This document shows positions 1 through 8,774 of a stretch of 64,000 nucleotides of DNA, one piece after another. Each line of letters begins with the position of its first letter. Position 1 is the first letter of the stretch. The notes under the pieces were generated by a model, which saw only the letters and a program-made list of their open reading frames with translations, did not search any database and had not been told where the DNA came from. This DNA is from Chitinophaga filiformis (GTDB lineage Bacteria; Bacteroidota; Bacteroidia; Chitinophagales; Chitinophagaceae), in NCBI RefSeq assembly GCF_900102545.1, contig NZ_FNBN01000007.1, positions 57,247 through 121,246 on the forward strand. The letters are read 5' to 3'. Both the position numbers and the translations under genes were made by a program.

Positions 1-16
1 GACTCCTGACGGAGTC
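1..16. repeat. Distal hairpin of the two-hairpin intergenic repeat (cut by window edge)
   Basis: A perfect dyad, GACTCC-TGAC-GGAGTC, stands at the window edge and is followed by a TATTGATGTTTTGTTT tail. Fuller copies near 7.35 kb and 41.2 kb have a similar tail. The other hairpin, of CCCGGGGTT type, would lie left of the window. It sits 45 bp beyond the preA stop, in the same position relative to a minus-strand gene as the other copies. Confidence 0.6.
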
Positions 17-60
17 TATTGATGTTTTGTTTACGACGTTTTGTTTTCATTCAAGAGCTC

Positions 61-1329
61 TCAATGATCATTTAATGGGAGGCCTCTACGCTGAAATTCT
101 TTCCAGTTGAGGTATTCGTCCCCTTTGCGATGTTCCTCCATGGTGATGCAGTTATCTACAGGGCATACCAGTTTGCATAAGTTACAGCCTACGCATTCTT
201 CATCTTTAACAGTATAGGTGTTGTAAGGGTTACCGTATGAAAGATTTATTGCCTGATGTGACCCGTCTTCACAACTGATATAACATAATCCGCAGTGAAT
301 GCATTTGTCCTGGTTGATTTTAGCGATGATATGATAGTTGATATCCAGCTCTTCCCAGTTGGTGAGTGTTGTAATAGAGCGACCGATAAAGTCGTCAATG
401 GTTTTAAAGCCCTTCTCGTCCATCCAGTTATTCAGGCCATCACAAAGATCTTCGACGATGCGGAAGCCATAGCGCATGGCGGCCGTACATACCTGTACAG
501 TAGTGGCGCCCAGGAGCATGAACTCGGCAGCATCTTTCCAGGTGCTGATACCTCCGATACCGGATATCGGGACCTTAGCGGTGACAGGATCCTGGCTGAT
601 GGTGGTCAGCATCTTCAGGGCGATAGGCTTTACGGCAGGGCCGCAATAGCCGCCGAAAGTGGATTGTCCGCCGACATTGGGATTGGGCACGAAAGTATCG
701 AGGTCTACACCGGTGACTGACTGGATGGTATTGATAAGCGACAGGGCATTAGTACCGGCATTGACGGCCGCGCGACCGGTAGGAACGACAGAGTGTACAT
801 TGGGTGTCAGCTTAGTGATAACGGGCGTAGTAGCAGCCTCCATTACCCATTCTACGACACGGGCGGCGATTTCGGGATCTTGTCCGACGGCAGCTCCCAT
901 ACCACGTTCCGTCATGCCGTGCGGACAGCCGAAGTTTAGTTCAAGTCCGTGAGCACCGGTGTCTTCCACTTTTTTGATCAGTTCATGCCAGCTGTTACGG
1001 TTGTTGTCTGCCATGAGAGAAACGATCATGGCACGGTCAGGAAAGAGCCGGACGCATTCTGCTATTTCTTTCAGGTTGATATCCAGCGGACGATCGCTGA
1101 TCAGTTCAATATTGTTGAAGCCCATCACGCGACTGCCGTTATAGTCTACAGAGGAATAACGGGAGGAAACGTTCTTTATCTGGCTGCCCAGGGTTTTCCA
1201 TACAACTCCACCCCAGCCGGCTTCGAAAGCGCGCAGCACGTTCAGTTTCTTATCTGTAGGAGGAGCGCTCGCCAGCCAGAAAGGATTGGGCGATTTAATG
1301 CCGAGGAAATTTGCTGAGATGTCTGCCAT
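61..1329 (-). CDS. preA: NAD-dependent dihydropyrimidine dehydrogenase subunit PreA
   Basis: This 422-residue protein is the catalytic subunit of the PreT-PreA enzyme, which reduces uracil and thymine to their 5,6-dihydro forms in the cytoplasm. Residues 1 to about 310 form a dihydroorotate-dehydrogenase-like FMN barrel. The loop NFGCPHGMTERGMG holds C135, at the position of the catalytic Cys of mammalian dihydropyrimidine dehydrogenase. The C-terminal ferredoxin domain has two 4Fe-4S motifs, C343-C346-C349-C353 and C379-C382-C385-C389. The length matches E. coli PreA. It is the last gene of the minus-strand pyrimidine operon, 177 bp after preT. The ATG at 1329 gives the expected N-terminus. 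Family assignment is secure; the direction of catalysis in the cell is inferred from the neighbours. Confidence 0.95.
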   Translation of the reverse strand: MADISANFLGIKSPNPFWLASAPPTDKKLNVLRAFEAGWGGVVWKTLGSQIKNVSSRYSSVDYNGSRVMGFNNIELISDRPLDINLKEIAECVRLFPDRAMIVSLMADNNRNSWHELIKKVEDTGAHGLELNFGCPHGMTERGMGAAVGQDPEIAARVVEWVMEAATTPVITKLTPNVHSVVPTGRAAVNAGTNALSLINTIQSVTGVDLDTFVPNPNVGGQSTFGGYCGPAVKPIALKMLTTISQDPVTAKVPISGIGGISTWKDAAEFMLLGATTVQVCTAAMRYGFRIVEDLCDGLNNWMDEKGFKTIDDFIGRSITTLTNWEELDINYHIIAKINQDKCIHCGLCYISCEDGSHQAINLSYGNPYNTYTVKDEECVGCNLCKLVCPVDNCITMEEHRKGDEYLNWKEFQRRGLPLNDH

Positions 1330-1506
1330 GATTAAAGTATTTAAAGGCTGTAAGCAGCGTGAAATGTTGTTGTTGATTATTTACTAATCCGGGACCTTAT
1401 GTAACCAAATCTTATTCATCAGATATCAATTATCTATAGCCGTGACTTATGAGTGTATTTATAAGTAATCGACCTTATTCATCGGGTAGCCCTTCATCCT
1501 TATCAG

Positions 1507-2865
1507 CTATCGTTTTTCTTCATTGTTTCCGTTCTGCAGATATTCCAATATTGCTTTAGCACCGTTCTTTCCTGCCTGCACTGCATCTACTACTTCTTTG
1601 CCGCCATTTACACAATCGCCGCCAGCAAAGATGCCGGCTATACTGGTAACGCCGTTGCTGGTAGTGGAGATCTTTCCATGATCGTTGTTGAGTTGGTGGC
1701 TGTGCACCAGCTGTTCAAAGGGCATTTGTCCGGCGGCCTTAATGACCATATCTACCGGTAAGATGATCTGTTCATCAGTGATTACTGGCTGACGACGGCC
1801 ACCGGTAGCGTCTTCGAGTTTGACGATGTTGCAGACGAGTTGTGCGACTTTACCATCTTCGCCTAATATCTCAGTAGGTGCTGCCAGCCAGATAATCTTA
1901 CAACCATCCAGTAATGCGATGTTCATCTCTGCTTCTGTGCAGGGCATTTCCTGTTGGGTTCTTCTATAAACAAGCGTCACTTCCTTTGCACCTAGTCGCT
2001 TCGCCTGTGTAGCGGCGTCGATGGCTGTCATACCCATACCGATCACTGCTACATGATCTCCTACGGGTACGGTAGGAAAACCACTGTTGCGGATATCATA
2101 AATAAAGCTGATCGCATCAACTACGCCGTCGAGTTGTTCGCCGGGAATGTATAACTGACGGGCAAGGCCTACACCAAAAGCGAGATACACAGCATCGTAT
2201 TGCTGCTGCAGCTCATCGAGGGAGATGTCTTTACCGAATGCCGTGTTGTAACGGATATCAATTCCGCCGATAGAAGTGATGTAGTCCACTTCTTCCTGGC
2301 AGAATTGTGGGGTGACTTTATATGCAGCGATACCATAGGTCATGAGGCCTCCACCTTTGCTCTCCTTTTCATAGATGGTTACGTCAATGCCTTCTCTTGA
2401 CAGGGCATGCGCACAACTAAGGCCGGCGGGGCCAGCACCGATTACGGCTACCTTTTTACCGATAGATGGTTTTCTTTCGAACAAAGGCCACTTCTCCCGG
2501 ATCGCGCGTTCTGTGGCATAACGCTGCAAGCGCGCGATAGAGATTGGTTCTTCCTCCATGAGGTTGTATACGCAAGCGCCTTCACAGAGTTTTTCTACAG
2601 GGCAGACTTTTGCGCAGCCCCCACCCATGATGTTGGAAGAGAAAATAGTATACGCAGATCCTTTGAGATTGTCTGTAGTGATCTGCTTAATGAATTTAGG
2701 GACGTTGATACTGGTGGGGCAGCTCTTGGTACAGGGCGCGTCGTAACAGAAGAGGCAGCGGTTTGCTTCTACCAGTGCTGCATCGCGCGTTTCGAAAGGC
2801 GGATGAATGTCACTGAAGTGCTGCTGGTATTCTTCAGCAGATAATCGGTTATTACGTACTGCCAT
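1507..2865 (-). CDS. preT: NAD-dependent dihydropyrimidine dehydrogenase subunit PreT
   Basis: This 452-residue flavoprotein is the electron-input subunit partnering PreA. The N-terminal domain resembles the glutamate synthase small subunit, with eight Cys in two groups for Fe-S clusters (C37, C40, C45, C49 and C84, C88, C94, C98). An FAD-binding Rossmann motif GAGPAG follows at 143-148. A second nucleotide-binding region (VIGMGMTAIDAA) binds NAD(H), and the closing FAD motif is GIFAGGDCVNGG. It passes electrons from NADH to PreA. It lies 284 bp after the beta-ureidopropionase gene; that gap contains a two-hairpin repeat. The neighbouring preA makes PreT much more likely than a stand-alone GltD-like protein. 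Confidence 0.93.
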   Translation of the reverse strand: MAVRNNRLSAEEYQQHFSDIHPPFETRDAALVEANRCLFCYDAPCTKSCPTSINVPKFIKQITTDNLKGSAYTIFSSNIMGGGCAKVCPVEKLCEGACVYNLMEEEPISIARLQRYATERAIREKWPLFERKPSIGKKVAVIGAGPAGLSCAHALSREGIDVTIYEKESKGGGLMTYGIAAYKVTPQFCQEEVDYITSIGGIDIRYNTAFGKDISLDELQQQYDAVYLAFGVGLARQLYIPGEQLDGVVDAISFIYDIRNSGFPTVPVGDHVAVIGMGMTAIDAATQAKRLGAKEVTLVYRRTQQEMPCTEAEMNIALLDGCKIIWLAAPTEILGEDGKVAQLVCNIVKLEDATGGRRQPVITDEQIILPVDMVIKAAGQMPFEQLVHSHQLNNDHGKISTTSNGVTSIAGIFAGGDCVNGGKEVVDAVQAGKNGAKAILEYLQNGNNEEKR

Positions 2866-3010
2866 AATATTGATTTTATTGTTATCATCCGGAGCCGTTT
2901 TTTTTTCCGGTTGCAGCGTTTCCGGGTTGCCAGGGCCACGTTTTTCCGTTTCACGGTTGCCGGATTTTCCCGCGGATGCCGGTTCCCCGGATTTCCGGGT
3001 TTTCGCGTTT

Positions 3011-3060
3011 CCCCCGGGTTATCACCCGGGGCTACAAACACTGTGACTCCTAACGGAGTC
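3011..3060. repeat. Two-hairpin intergenic repeat, copy at 3.0 kb
   Basis: The unit has a first dyad, CCCCCGGGTT-ATC-ACCCGGGG, then the linker CTACAAACACTGT, then a perfect second dyad, GACTCC-TAAC-GGAGTC. It lies 90 bp behind the stop of the minus-strand gene ending at 3150. About 100 bp of degenerate TTTCCGGGTT-type sequence precedes it (about 2910-3010). No T-run follows on the minus strand, so it is not a standard intrinsic terminator. Confidence 0.75.
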
Positions 3061-3149
3061 AGAATGCAGCGAGCTAAAGATCTTCTGTTACTCACCCGGG
3101 GATTGCAGCAGCGAGTTAAGACCGTCGGCATTCAGCTAAATGTTATTGT

Positions 3150-4016
3150 TTACAGCTCTGTTAGTTTACCGTATGTTTCTGGTCGTCGGTCGCGGAAGAA
3201 CTGCCATACGCTTCTCACTTCTTCGATCATGTCAAGATCGAAGGTGGCGATGAGTAGTTCGTCTTTATCTTCGGAGGCGCTGGCGAAGATTTGTCCGCGG
3301 GGATCAACGAAATAGGATGATCCGTAGAACTTACCGAGGTTCCAGGGTTTCTCTTCTCCTACCCTGTTGATGCAACCCATGAAATATCCATTCGCAGCGG
3401 CATGTGCTGGTTGTTCCAGTTTCCAGAGATACTGGGACAGACCGGCTACTGTTGCAGATGGATTATAAACGATCTCTGCTCCGTTCAGACCCAGTATCCT
3501 GGCGCCATCGGGAAAGTGGCGATCGTAGCAGATGTAAATACCAATCTTTGCATACCTTGTCTGGAAGACAGGATAACCCAGGTTGCCGGGTTTGAAGAAG
3601 AATTTCTCCCAGAAGCCGGAGGTATGCGGGATATGATTCTTCCGGTATTTCCCGAGGTAAGTACCATCAGCATCTATGACAGCTGCCGTGTTGTATAATA
3701 TTCCTGCCTGTTCTTTTTCATAAACAGGTACGATGATGACCATGTTATACTTTTTTGCATAGGCGGCGATCCTGTCGGTAGTAGGTCCGGGCACCGTCTC
3801 GGCAGAGGCGTACCATCTGGTATCCTGACCAGGACAGAAATAAGGGGTATTGAAGATCTCCTGCAAACAGAGGATTTGTACGCCCTTCTCTCCTGCTTCT
3901 TCGATCAATGGGATGTGTTTCCGGAACATGGCCTCCTTGATCTCATCGATCGTTCCCTCTCCTTCTGTTTTGGGCAAGCTCATTTGAATAAGTCCTGATT
4001 TGATAATACGCGACAT
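3150..4016 (-). CDS. Beta-ureidopropionase / N-carbamoyl-beta-alanine amidohydrolase (nitrilase superfamily)
   Basis: This 288-residue carbon-nitrogen hydrolase should cleave N-carbamoyl-beta-alanine (or the thymine-derived analogue) to beta-alanine, CO2 and ammonia, the third step of reductive pyrimidine breakdown. The nitrilase triad is visible: E53 in LQEIF, K126 in YRKNHIP and C163 in YICYDRHFP. It is a single catalytic domain with no signal peptide. Similar proteins also act as N-carbamoylputrescine amidases. The position directly after the dihydropyrimidinase gene (28 bp gap) and before preT-preA supports the pyrimidine role. Gene symbols for this enzyme vary, so none is given. Confidence 0.88.
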   Translation of the reverse strand: MSRIIKSGLIQMSLPKTEGEGTIDEIKEAMFRKHIPLIEEAGEKGVQILCLQEIFNTPYFCPGQDTRWYASAETVPGPTTDRIAAYAKKYNMVIIVPVYEKEQAGILYNTAAVIDADGTYLGKYRKNHIPHTSGFWEKFFFKPGNLGYPVFQTRYAKIGIYICYDRHFPDGARILGLNGAEIVYNPSATVAGLSQYLWKLEQPAHAAANGYFMGCINRVGEEKPWNLGKFYGSSYFVDPRGQIFASASEDKDELLIATFDLDMIEEVRSVWQFFRDRRPETYGKLTEL

Positions 4017-4044
4017 GAGGATCTATTTTAGGGTAATGAATTCT

Positions 4045-5427
4045 TCAGATCTTTCCGCTGACCTTATTACGTTTGATGAATTGTCCGTAGCCTTTAGGTA
4101 CCAGGCATTCATTGTTATCAATTGCTACTTTTCCTCTTAACAGTACCGTCTTTACTTTACCCGTCAGTTCCCATCCCTCATAGGCGGAATAGTCTACATT
4201 CATGTGATGGCTAGCTGCGCTGATGGTATGTTTCTGTTCCGGATCAAGGATGATGATATCTGCATCACTGCCGATGGCGATAGTACCTTTGCGGGGGAAC
4301 ATGCCGAAGATCTTTGCGGGATTGGTACAGGCTACTTCAACATATTTGTTGAGGGTGATCCTGTTCTTTTTTACTCCTTCACTGAACAGCAGTTCCATGC
4401 GGTTCTCAATGGCGGGATGGCCGTTGGGGATCTTTGCGAAGTTGTCTTCTCCCATCATCTTTTGTTTCCACATAAAGGGGCAATGATCGGTAGCGACGAT
4501 GTTGACAAGTCCCTGGTTGATACCGGCCCATAATGTTTCCTGGTCTTTCAATTCACGGAGGGGCGGGCTCATGACCCATTTCGCACTTTCGAAGCCTTTG
4601 TCGTATTTGGACGCATCGAGTGTGAGGTACTGGATACAGGTTTCGACATATACCTTCTGATTCCGGCGGGTAGCGTTACGTACTGCATTGAGCGCGCCTT
4701 CGCAGGTAAGGTGTACAATGTAAGCAGGGCAACCGGTATAATTTGCCAGATCGGTAAAACGGGCAGAGGCTTCCGCTTCCGTTACTTCCGGTTGGGAAAG
4801 GTAATGATACAGCGGAGATGTTTTTCCTTCGGCGAGATGTTTTGCAACGAGGTAGTCGATAACATCGCCGTTCGTGGCGTGTACCGTCACCATACCACCC
4901 TGCTGTTTTACTTCCTGCATCAAAGCTGTCATTTGTCGGTCGTCGATCATCAGCGCGCCTTTATAGGCCATGAATGTCTTAAAGGAAGTGATACCCTCCT
5001 GCTCTACCATAGTCTTTATTTCGGCTTTGGTGCCGGGGTTAAAGTCTGTCACGGCCATGTGGAAGCTGTAGTCGCCTACAGTGGTACCACGAGCCCTGCT
5101 ATTCCATTCGTCCAGTGCTTCGCGCAGCGAGTGGCCTTGTTTCTGCAACACAAAATCAATCACCATGGTTGTGCCACCAAAGAGGGCGGCACGGGTGCCT
5201 GTTTCGTGTGTATCGCTGGAGAATGTGCCCATAAAGGGCATGTCGAGATGTACATGGGGATCGATCCCGCCGGGCATGACCAGCATACCGGTAGCATCGA
5301 TGGTCTGTTCGGCATCAGCGATCAGGTCTTTACCGATAGCTGCGACCTGCTCCCCTTCCACCAATATATCCGCCAGGTAATCATCCGTAGCAGTAATGAT
5401 CCTTCCGTTTTTAATCAGCAGTGACAT
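4045..5427 (-). CDS. hydA: Dihydropyrimidinase
   Basis: This 460-residue cyclic amidohydrolase opens dihydrouracil to N-carbamoyl-beta-alanine. Binuclear metal ligands are visible: H58 and H60 in DPHVHLD, the lysine expected to be carbamylated (K150 in SFKTFMAYKG), H183 in VHATNGD, H239 in YIVHLTCEG and D314 in ATDHCPF. The open frame runs on to 5508, but the start chosen is the ATG at 5427. It gives the canonical N-terminus MSLLIKNGRI and a family-typical length. This start overlaps the 3' end of the transporter gene by 17 bp, which suggests translational coupling. Hydantoinase activity cannot be excluded, but the operon favours pyrimidines. Confidence 0.93.
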   Translation of the reverse strand: MSLLIKNGRIITATDDYLADILVEGEQVAAIGKDLIADAEQTIDATGMLVMPGGIDPHVHLDMPFMGTFSSDTHETGTRAALFGGTTMVIDFVLQKQGHSLREALDEWNSRARGTTVGDYSFHMAVTDFNPGTKAEIKTMVEQEGITSFKTFMAYKGALMIDDRQMTALMQEVKQQGGMVTVHATNGDVIDYLVAKHLAEGKTSPLYHYLSQPEVTEAEASARFTDLANYTGCPAYIVHLTCEGALNAVRNATRRNQKVYVETCIQYLTLDASKYDKGFESAKWVMSPPLRELKDQETLWAGINQGLVNIVATDHCPFMWKQKMMGEDNFAKIPNGHPAIENRMELLFSEGVKKNRITLNKYVEVACTNPAKIFGMFPRKGTIAIGSDADIIILDPEQKHTISAASHHMNVDYSAYEGWELTGKVKTVLLRGKVAIDNNECLVPKGYGQFIKRNKVSGKI

Positions 5428-6934
5428 AATTGACTTCTTTGTTTTTTCCGGTAGTGGTAATGATACTATAAGAACGCATGATGAGGTAGTAACTGATGCC
5501 GGAGACAAAGAAACCTACGAACCATGCGTAACTGTATAATTGATTAATCCAGCCGGGGACAGCATCCGGGGATATGAGTCTGATCGTTGTCAGGAACCCG
5601 GGGACGTTAGGGATGATCCCCAGTAACAGGGCTACCATCGCATACCGGTTGAAGCCATTGGTAAAACTGTAGGCTCCTTGCGGATCATATAATTCATCTA
5701 CTATCAGCTGCTGCTTCCGTATCAGGTAGTAGTCGGCGATCATAATGCCACCTACGGGGCCCAATAAGCTCGAATAACCGACCAGCCAGGTGAAGATATA
5801 CCCGGTAGGATCGGCGACCAATTTCCAGGGGAAAATGAGTATTCCGATGATTCCGGTGATATAACCGCCGGTACGGAAGCTGATCTTCTTAGGCGACAGG
5901 TTGGCGAAATCATTCGCAGGACTGATAATATTTGCCGCGATGTTAGTAGCCAGTGTAGAAATTGCTACAGCGATCATGGCAATGCTGACGAGGATCCTGT
6001 TATCGAATTTACCGGCCAGTACTACTGGATCCCAGATAGTAGTGCCGTATACGATAGTGGTGGCAGAGGTGACTACTACACCGATGAAAGAGAATAGGGT
6101 CATGGAGGGTGGTAGTCCTAATGCCTGTCCTTTGATCTGCGCTTTCTGGCTGACCGCATAGCGGGTAAAGTCAGGGATATTGAGTGATAGTGTAGCCCAG
6201 AAGCCTACCATACCTGTGAGGCCGGGAATGAAGAAGGCCCAGAAGGCGGCATTTGAAGTAAACTTTGAAGGTTGTTCCAGGATGGGGCCAAGACCGCCTT
6301 CGACGGCCGTTATTGCCCAAAACAGCAACGCCAGTACAGCGACTGGCAGGAAGATGGCTTTGAAGACAAGTAGCTTCCGGATGCTTTCTATGCCGAGATA
6401 AACAATGTACATGTTCAGCAGCCAGAATAACAGGAAGCAGATAGCGGGGCCAGTGGCGAGACCGAAAGAGGCAGGGAATATCTGTGGTAAGGTGGCAAGA
6501 CCGGGGATCCATAATTGCAGCATCTGGTAGAGGGCAAATCCACCGATCCAGGTCTGGATACCGAACCATCCGCAGGCTACAATGGCACGCAGCATGGCGG
6601 GGATATTGGCGCCTTTGGTACCAAAGCTGGCGCGGGCGAATACCGGGAAGGGAATACCGTATTTGGCGCCGGCATGGCCGTTCAGGATCATGGGGATCAG
6701 GACGACGGTGTTGCCGGCAAAGATTGTCAGAATAGCCTGCCACCAGTTCATTCCTCCTTCTATCAGGGAGCTGGCCAGCATGTAGGTTGGGATACAGAGG
6801 CTCATGCTGATCCACAGGCTGGCGTAGTTCCAGGTGTTCCAGGTACGCCGGGATGGTGGTACAGGGGCGAGGTCCTCGCTGTAGAGCGTGGTGTGGGGGA
6901 TGTTTTGGTTGATGTTCTGGTTGTGGGTGTCCAT
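5411..6934 (-). CDS. NCS1-family nucleobase:cation symporter
   Basis: This 507-residue inner-membrane protein has about twelve hydrophobic segments and the NCS1 (Mhp1/PucI) signature near its N-terminus: RTWNTWNYASLWISMS, then GGMNWWQAI and GHAGAKYGIPFPVFARASFG. Family members import uracil, thymine, allantoin, hydantoins or thiamine-type substrates with Na+ or H+. Lying inside the catabolic operon, 17 bp into the dihydropyrimidinase gene, it most likely imports uracil/thymine or dihydropyrimidine. The exact substrate cannot be read from the sequence. A 460-bp gap filled with repeats separates it from the aminotransferase gene upstream. Confidence 0.9.
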   Translation of the reverse strand: MDTHNQNINQNIPHTTLYSEDLAPVPPSRRTWNTWNYASLWISMSLCIPTYMLASSLIEGGMNWWQAILTIFAGNTVVLIPMILNGHAGAKYGIPFPVFARASFGTKGANIPAMLRAIVACGWFGIQTWIGGFALYQMLQLWIPGLATLPQIFPASFGLATGPAICFLLFWLLNMYIVYLGIESIRKLLVFKAIFLPVAVLALLFWAITAVEGGLGPILEQPSKFTSNAAFWAFFIPGLTGMVGFWATLSLNIPDFTRYAVSQKAQIKGQALGLPPSMTLFSFIGVVVTSATTIVYGTTIWDPVVLAGKFDNRILVSIAMIAVAISTLATNIAANIISPANDFANLSPKKISFRTGGYITGIIGILIFPWKLVADPTGYIFTWLVGYSSLLGPVGGIMIADYYLIRKQQLIVDELYDPQGAYSFTNGFNRYAMVALLLGIIPNVPGFLTTIRLISPDAVPGWINQLYSYAWFVGFFVSGISYYLIMRSYSIITTTGKNKEVNYVTAD

Positions 6935-6949
6935 TATGATTGATGTTTG

Positions 6950-7380
6950 TCGAATGTTGTTTTGTTCGCCGTCCCCGTGGGATTCTCGTTCCCGGGGTTA
7001 TCACCCGTCCCCGGGGTTATCACCCCGCGCTACAAACACCACGGCACCTACGGAGCCGATTGGCGTTTTGTTCCGTTTGCGTTTTGCTCCCCGGATTATC
7101 GCCGTCCCGGTGGATTCCCGTTCCCGGGGTTATCACCCGTTCCCGGGGTTATCACCCCGCGCTACAAACACCACGGCACCTACGGAGCCGATTGGCGTTT
7201 TGTTCCGTTTGCGTTTTGTTCCGTTTGCGTTTTGTTCCCCGGGGTTGTCACGGTCACGGATTATCATCATCACGAATCATCATCGTTCCCGGGTTATCAC
7301 CCGTACCCGGGGGTGTCACCCCGCGCTACAAACAATACGGCACCTGACGGAGCCGATTGGTATTTTGTTCCCAGGTGTTG
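6950..7380. repeat. Cluster of three two-hairpin repeats inside the pyrimidine operon
   Basis: Three nearly full copies lie at 7009-7057, 7142-7189 and 7306-7354. Each has the dyad CCCGGGGTTATCACCCCG (GTGTC in the third), the linker CGCTACAAACA, a second dyad around GGCACC-TAC-GGAGCC and the tail GATTGGCGTTTTGTTCC. Extra first-hairpin-only fragments occur at about 6990-7007 and 7123-7140, and a short TTCCGTTTGCGTTTTG unit is repeated at 7070-7086 and 7202-7235. The third copy ends 41 bp from the aminotransferase stop. Long plus-strand frames across this region are by-products of the repeats. I see no gene here. Confidence 0.85.
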
Positions 7381-7394
7381 TGACTATTTCCGGT

Positions 7395-8747
7395 TCAGAG
7401 AACATATTCATCGGCAATTGAGAGGGCGTCGCTGATCATTGCAAGTCCTTCGTCAACCTGGTCCTTAGTAATACTTAAAGGTGGTGCAATAAATACATAG
7501 TTCCAGCGGACAAAAGCATACATTCCCAATTGTTTGAGACGGGCAGCTACCCTGGTCATCACCGCCATTTCTTCCGGCTTCGCGTTGAAGGGCACCATTG
7601 GCTCTTTTGTATTGCGGTTCTTTACGAGTTCTATACATCCCAGGAGGCCGGTGTTGCGGAAATCTCCGATGCAGGGATGATGCTGTTTCATGTTTTCTAC
7701 TTCCTGTTCTATGTAAGCGCCCATTTTCGCGGCGTTCTCAATGAGGTGTTCGTCTTCGTAAATATTCAGCACTTCTACGGCCGCTGCGCAGGCCACAGGA
7801 TGCGCGGAATAGGTCAATCCCAGCCAGAGCGTTTTATCGTCGAAATGAGCCGCTATTTTATCACTAACGATTAAAGCTCCCAGGGGGATGTACCCGGCAG
7901 TAATTCCTTTCGCGGTAGCGATCATATCGGGTACTACGCCGTGGAGGTCGCAGGCGAACCATTTTCCTGTTCTTCCGAAACCACTCATGACCTCATCTGC
8001 GATCAGGAGAATGCCGTATTTATCGCAGAGGGCCCTGACCTTCTGCAGGTAATCCGGCGGATATTTGATACAGCCGGAGGATCCGCTTTCACCTTCCATC
8101 AGGATGGCAGCGACGTTCTCAGGGCCTTCAAACTCGATGACTCTTTCTATGTGGCTGACGCATTCGCGGTGACAGGTAGTGATCTCTTTTCCCCAGGGGC
8201 AGCGGTAGCAGTAGGGATCTTCCACGTGTACGAAGTTCGGCGCCTGTTGCATGTCGTGGGGCAGTTTACGGGGATCGCCACCGGCAGTCATAGCCGCGTA
8301 GGAAGCGCCGTGGAAGGCACGGTAGCGGGCGATGATCTTATGCCGGCCGGTATAGAGCCTGGCCAGTTTGATGGCGTTCTCTATAGCGCTGGCACCGCAA
8401 ACGGTGAACAAGGTCTTTTTGAGATTGCCGGGTGTGATCTCTGCGAGTTTATGTCCCAGTTTACCACGGGCTTCTGTTACACATCCGGGGGTGACGTAAC
8501 TGACTTCCTGCATCTGTTTCATAACGGCGGCAGTGACGCGTGGATGGCCATGGCCGATGTTTACATTGATCAGTCCTGAGGAAAAGTCAAGGTAACGTTT
8601 GTCGTCATAGTCATAGAGATATACGCCTGCTGCGTATTTTACGGCAATAGGTGCAATACCCTTCTGTTTACTCCATGAGAATAAGGTATAGTCCAGGTTT
8701 TCCTGGATAATTTCCTGTGCATGGGATATAGTCCCTTTTTCTGACAT
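7395..8747 (-). CDS. Class III PLP aminotransferase, probably beta-alanine:pyruvate type
   Basis: This 450-residue fold-type I, class III aminotransferase has the PLP lysine in ATAKGITAGYIPLGA, preceded by the cofactor Asp in LLIADEVMSGFGRTG. A Cys-rich insert (DPYCYRCPWGKEITTCHREC) is conserved in a subset of taurine/beta-alanine-type enzymes. The likely reaction transfers the amino group of beta-alanine to pyruvate or 2-oxoglutarate, giving malonate semialdehyde. This fits between the ureidopropionase and the CoA-acylating dehydrogenase of the same operon. The frame could begin three codons earlier at a TTG (8756); the ATG at 8747 is preferred. Taurine or 3-aminoisobutyrate are alternative substrates. 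Confidence 0.88.
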   Translation of the reverse strand: MSEKGTISHAQEIIQENLDYTLFSWSKQKGIAPIAVKYAAGVYLYDYDDKRYLDFSSGLINVNIGHGHPRVTAAVMKQMQEVSYVTPGCVTEARGKLGHKLAEITPGNLKKTLFTVCGASAIENAIKLARLYTGRHKIIARYRAFHGASYAAMTAGGDPRKLPHDMQQAPNFVHVEDPYCYRCPWGKEITTCHRECVSHIERVIEFEGPENVAAILMEGESGSSGCIKYPPDYLQKVRALCDKYGILLIADEVMSGFGRTGKWFACDLHGVVPDMIATAKGITAGYIPLGALIVSDKIAAHFDDKTLWLGLTYSAHPVACAAAVEVLNIYEDEHLIENAAKMGAYIEQEVENMKQHHPCIGDFRNTGLLGCIELVKNRNTKEPMVPFNAKPEEMAVMTRVAARLKQLGMYAFVRWNYVFIAPPLSITKDQVDEGLAMISDALSIADEYVL

Positions 8748-8774
8748 ACAAGTCAATTTGGGTGAACAATACTG

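Noticed and set aside
2911..3315. Plus-strand frame of 134 codons at 3 kb
   Set aside because: It runs through a two-hairpin repeat and into the antisense strand of the ureidopropionase gene.
6888..7435. Long plus-strand frames over the 7 kb gap (up to 177 codons)
   Set aside because: They arise from tandem copies of GC-rich repeats; three frames read through the same repeats and none has family features.
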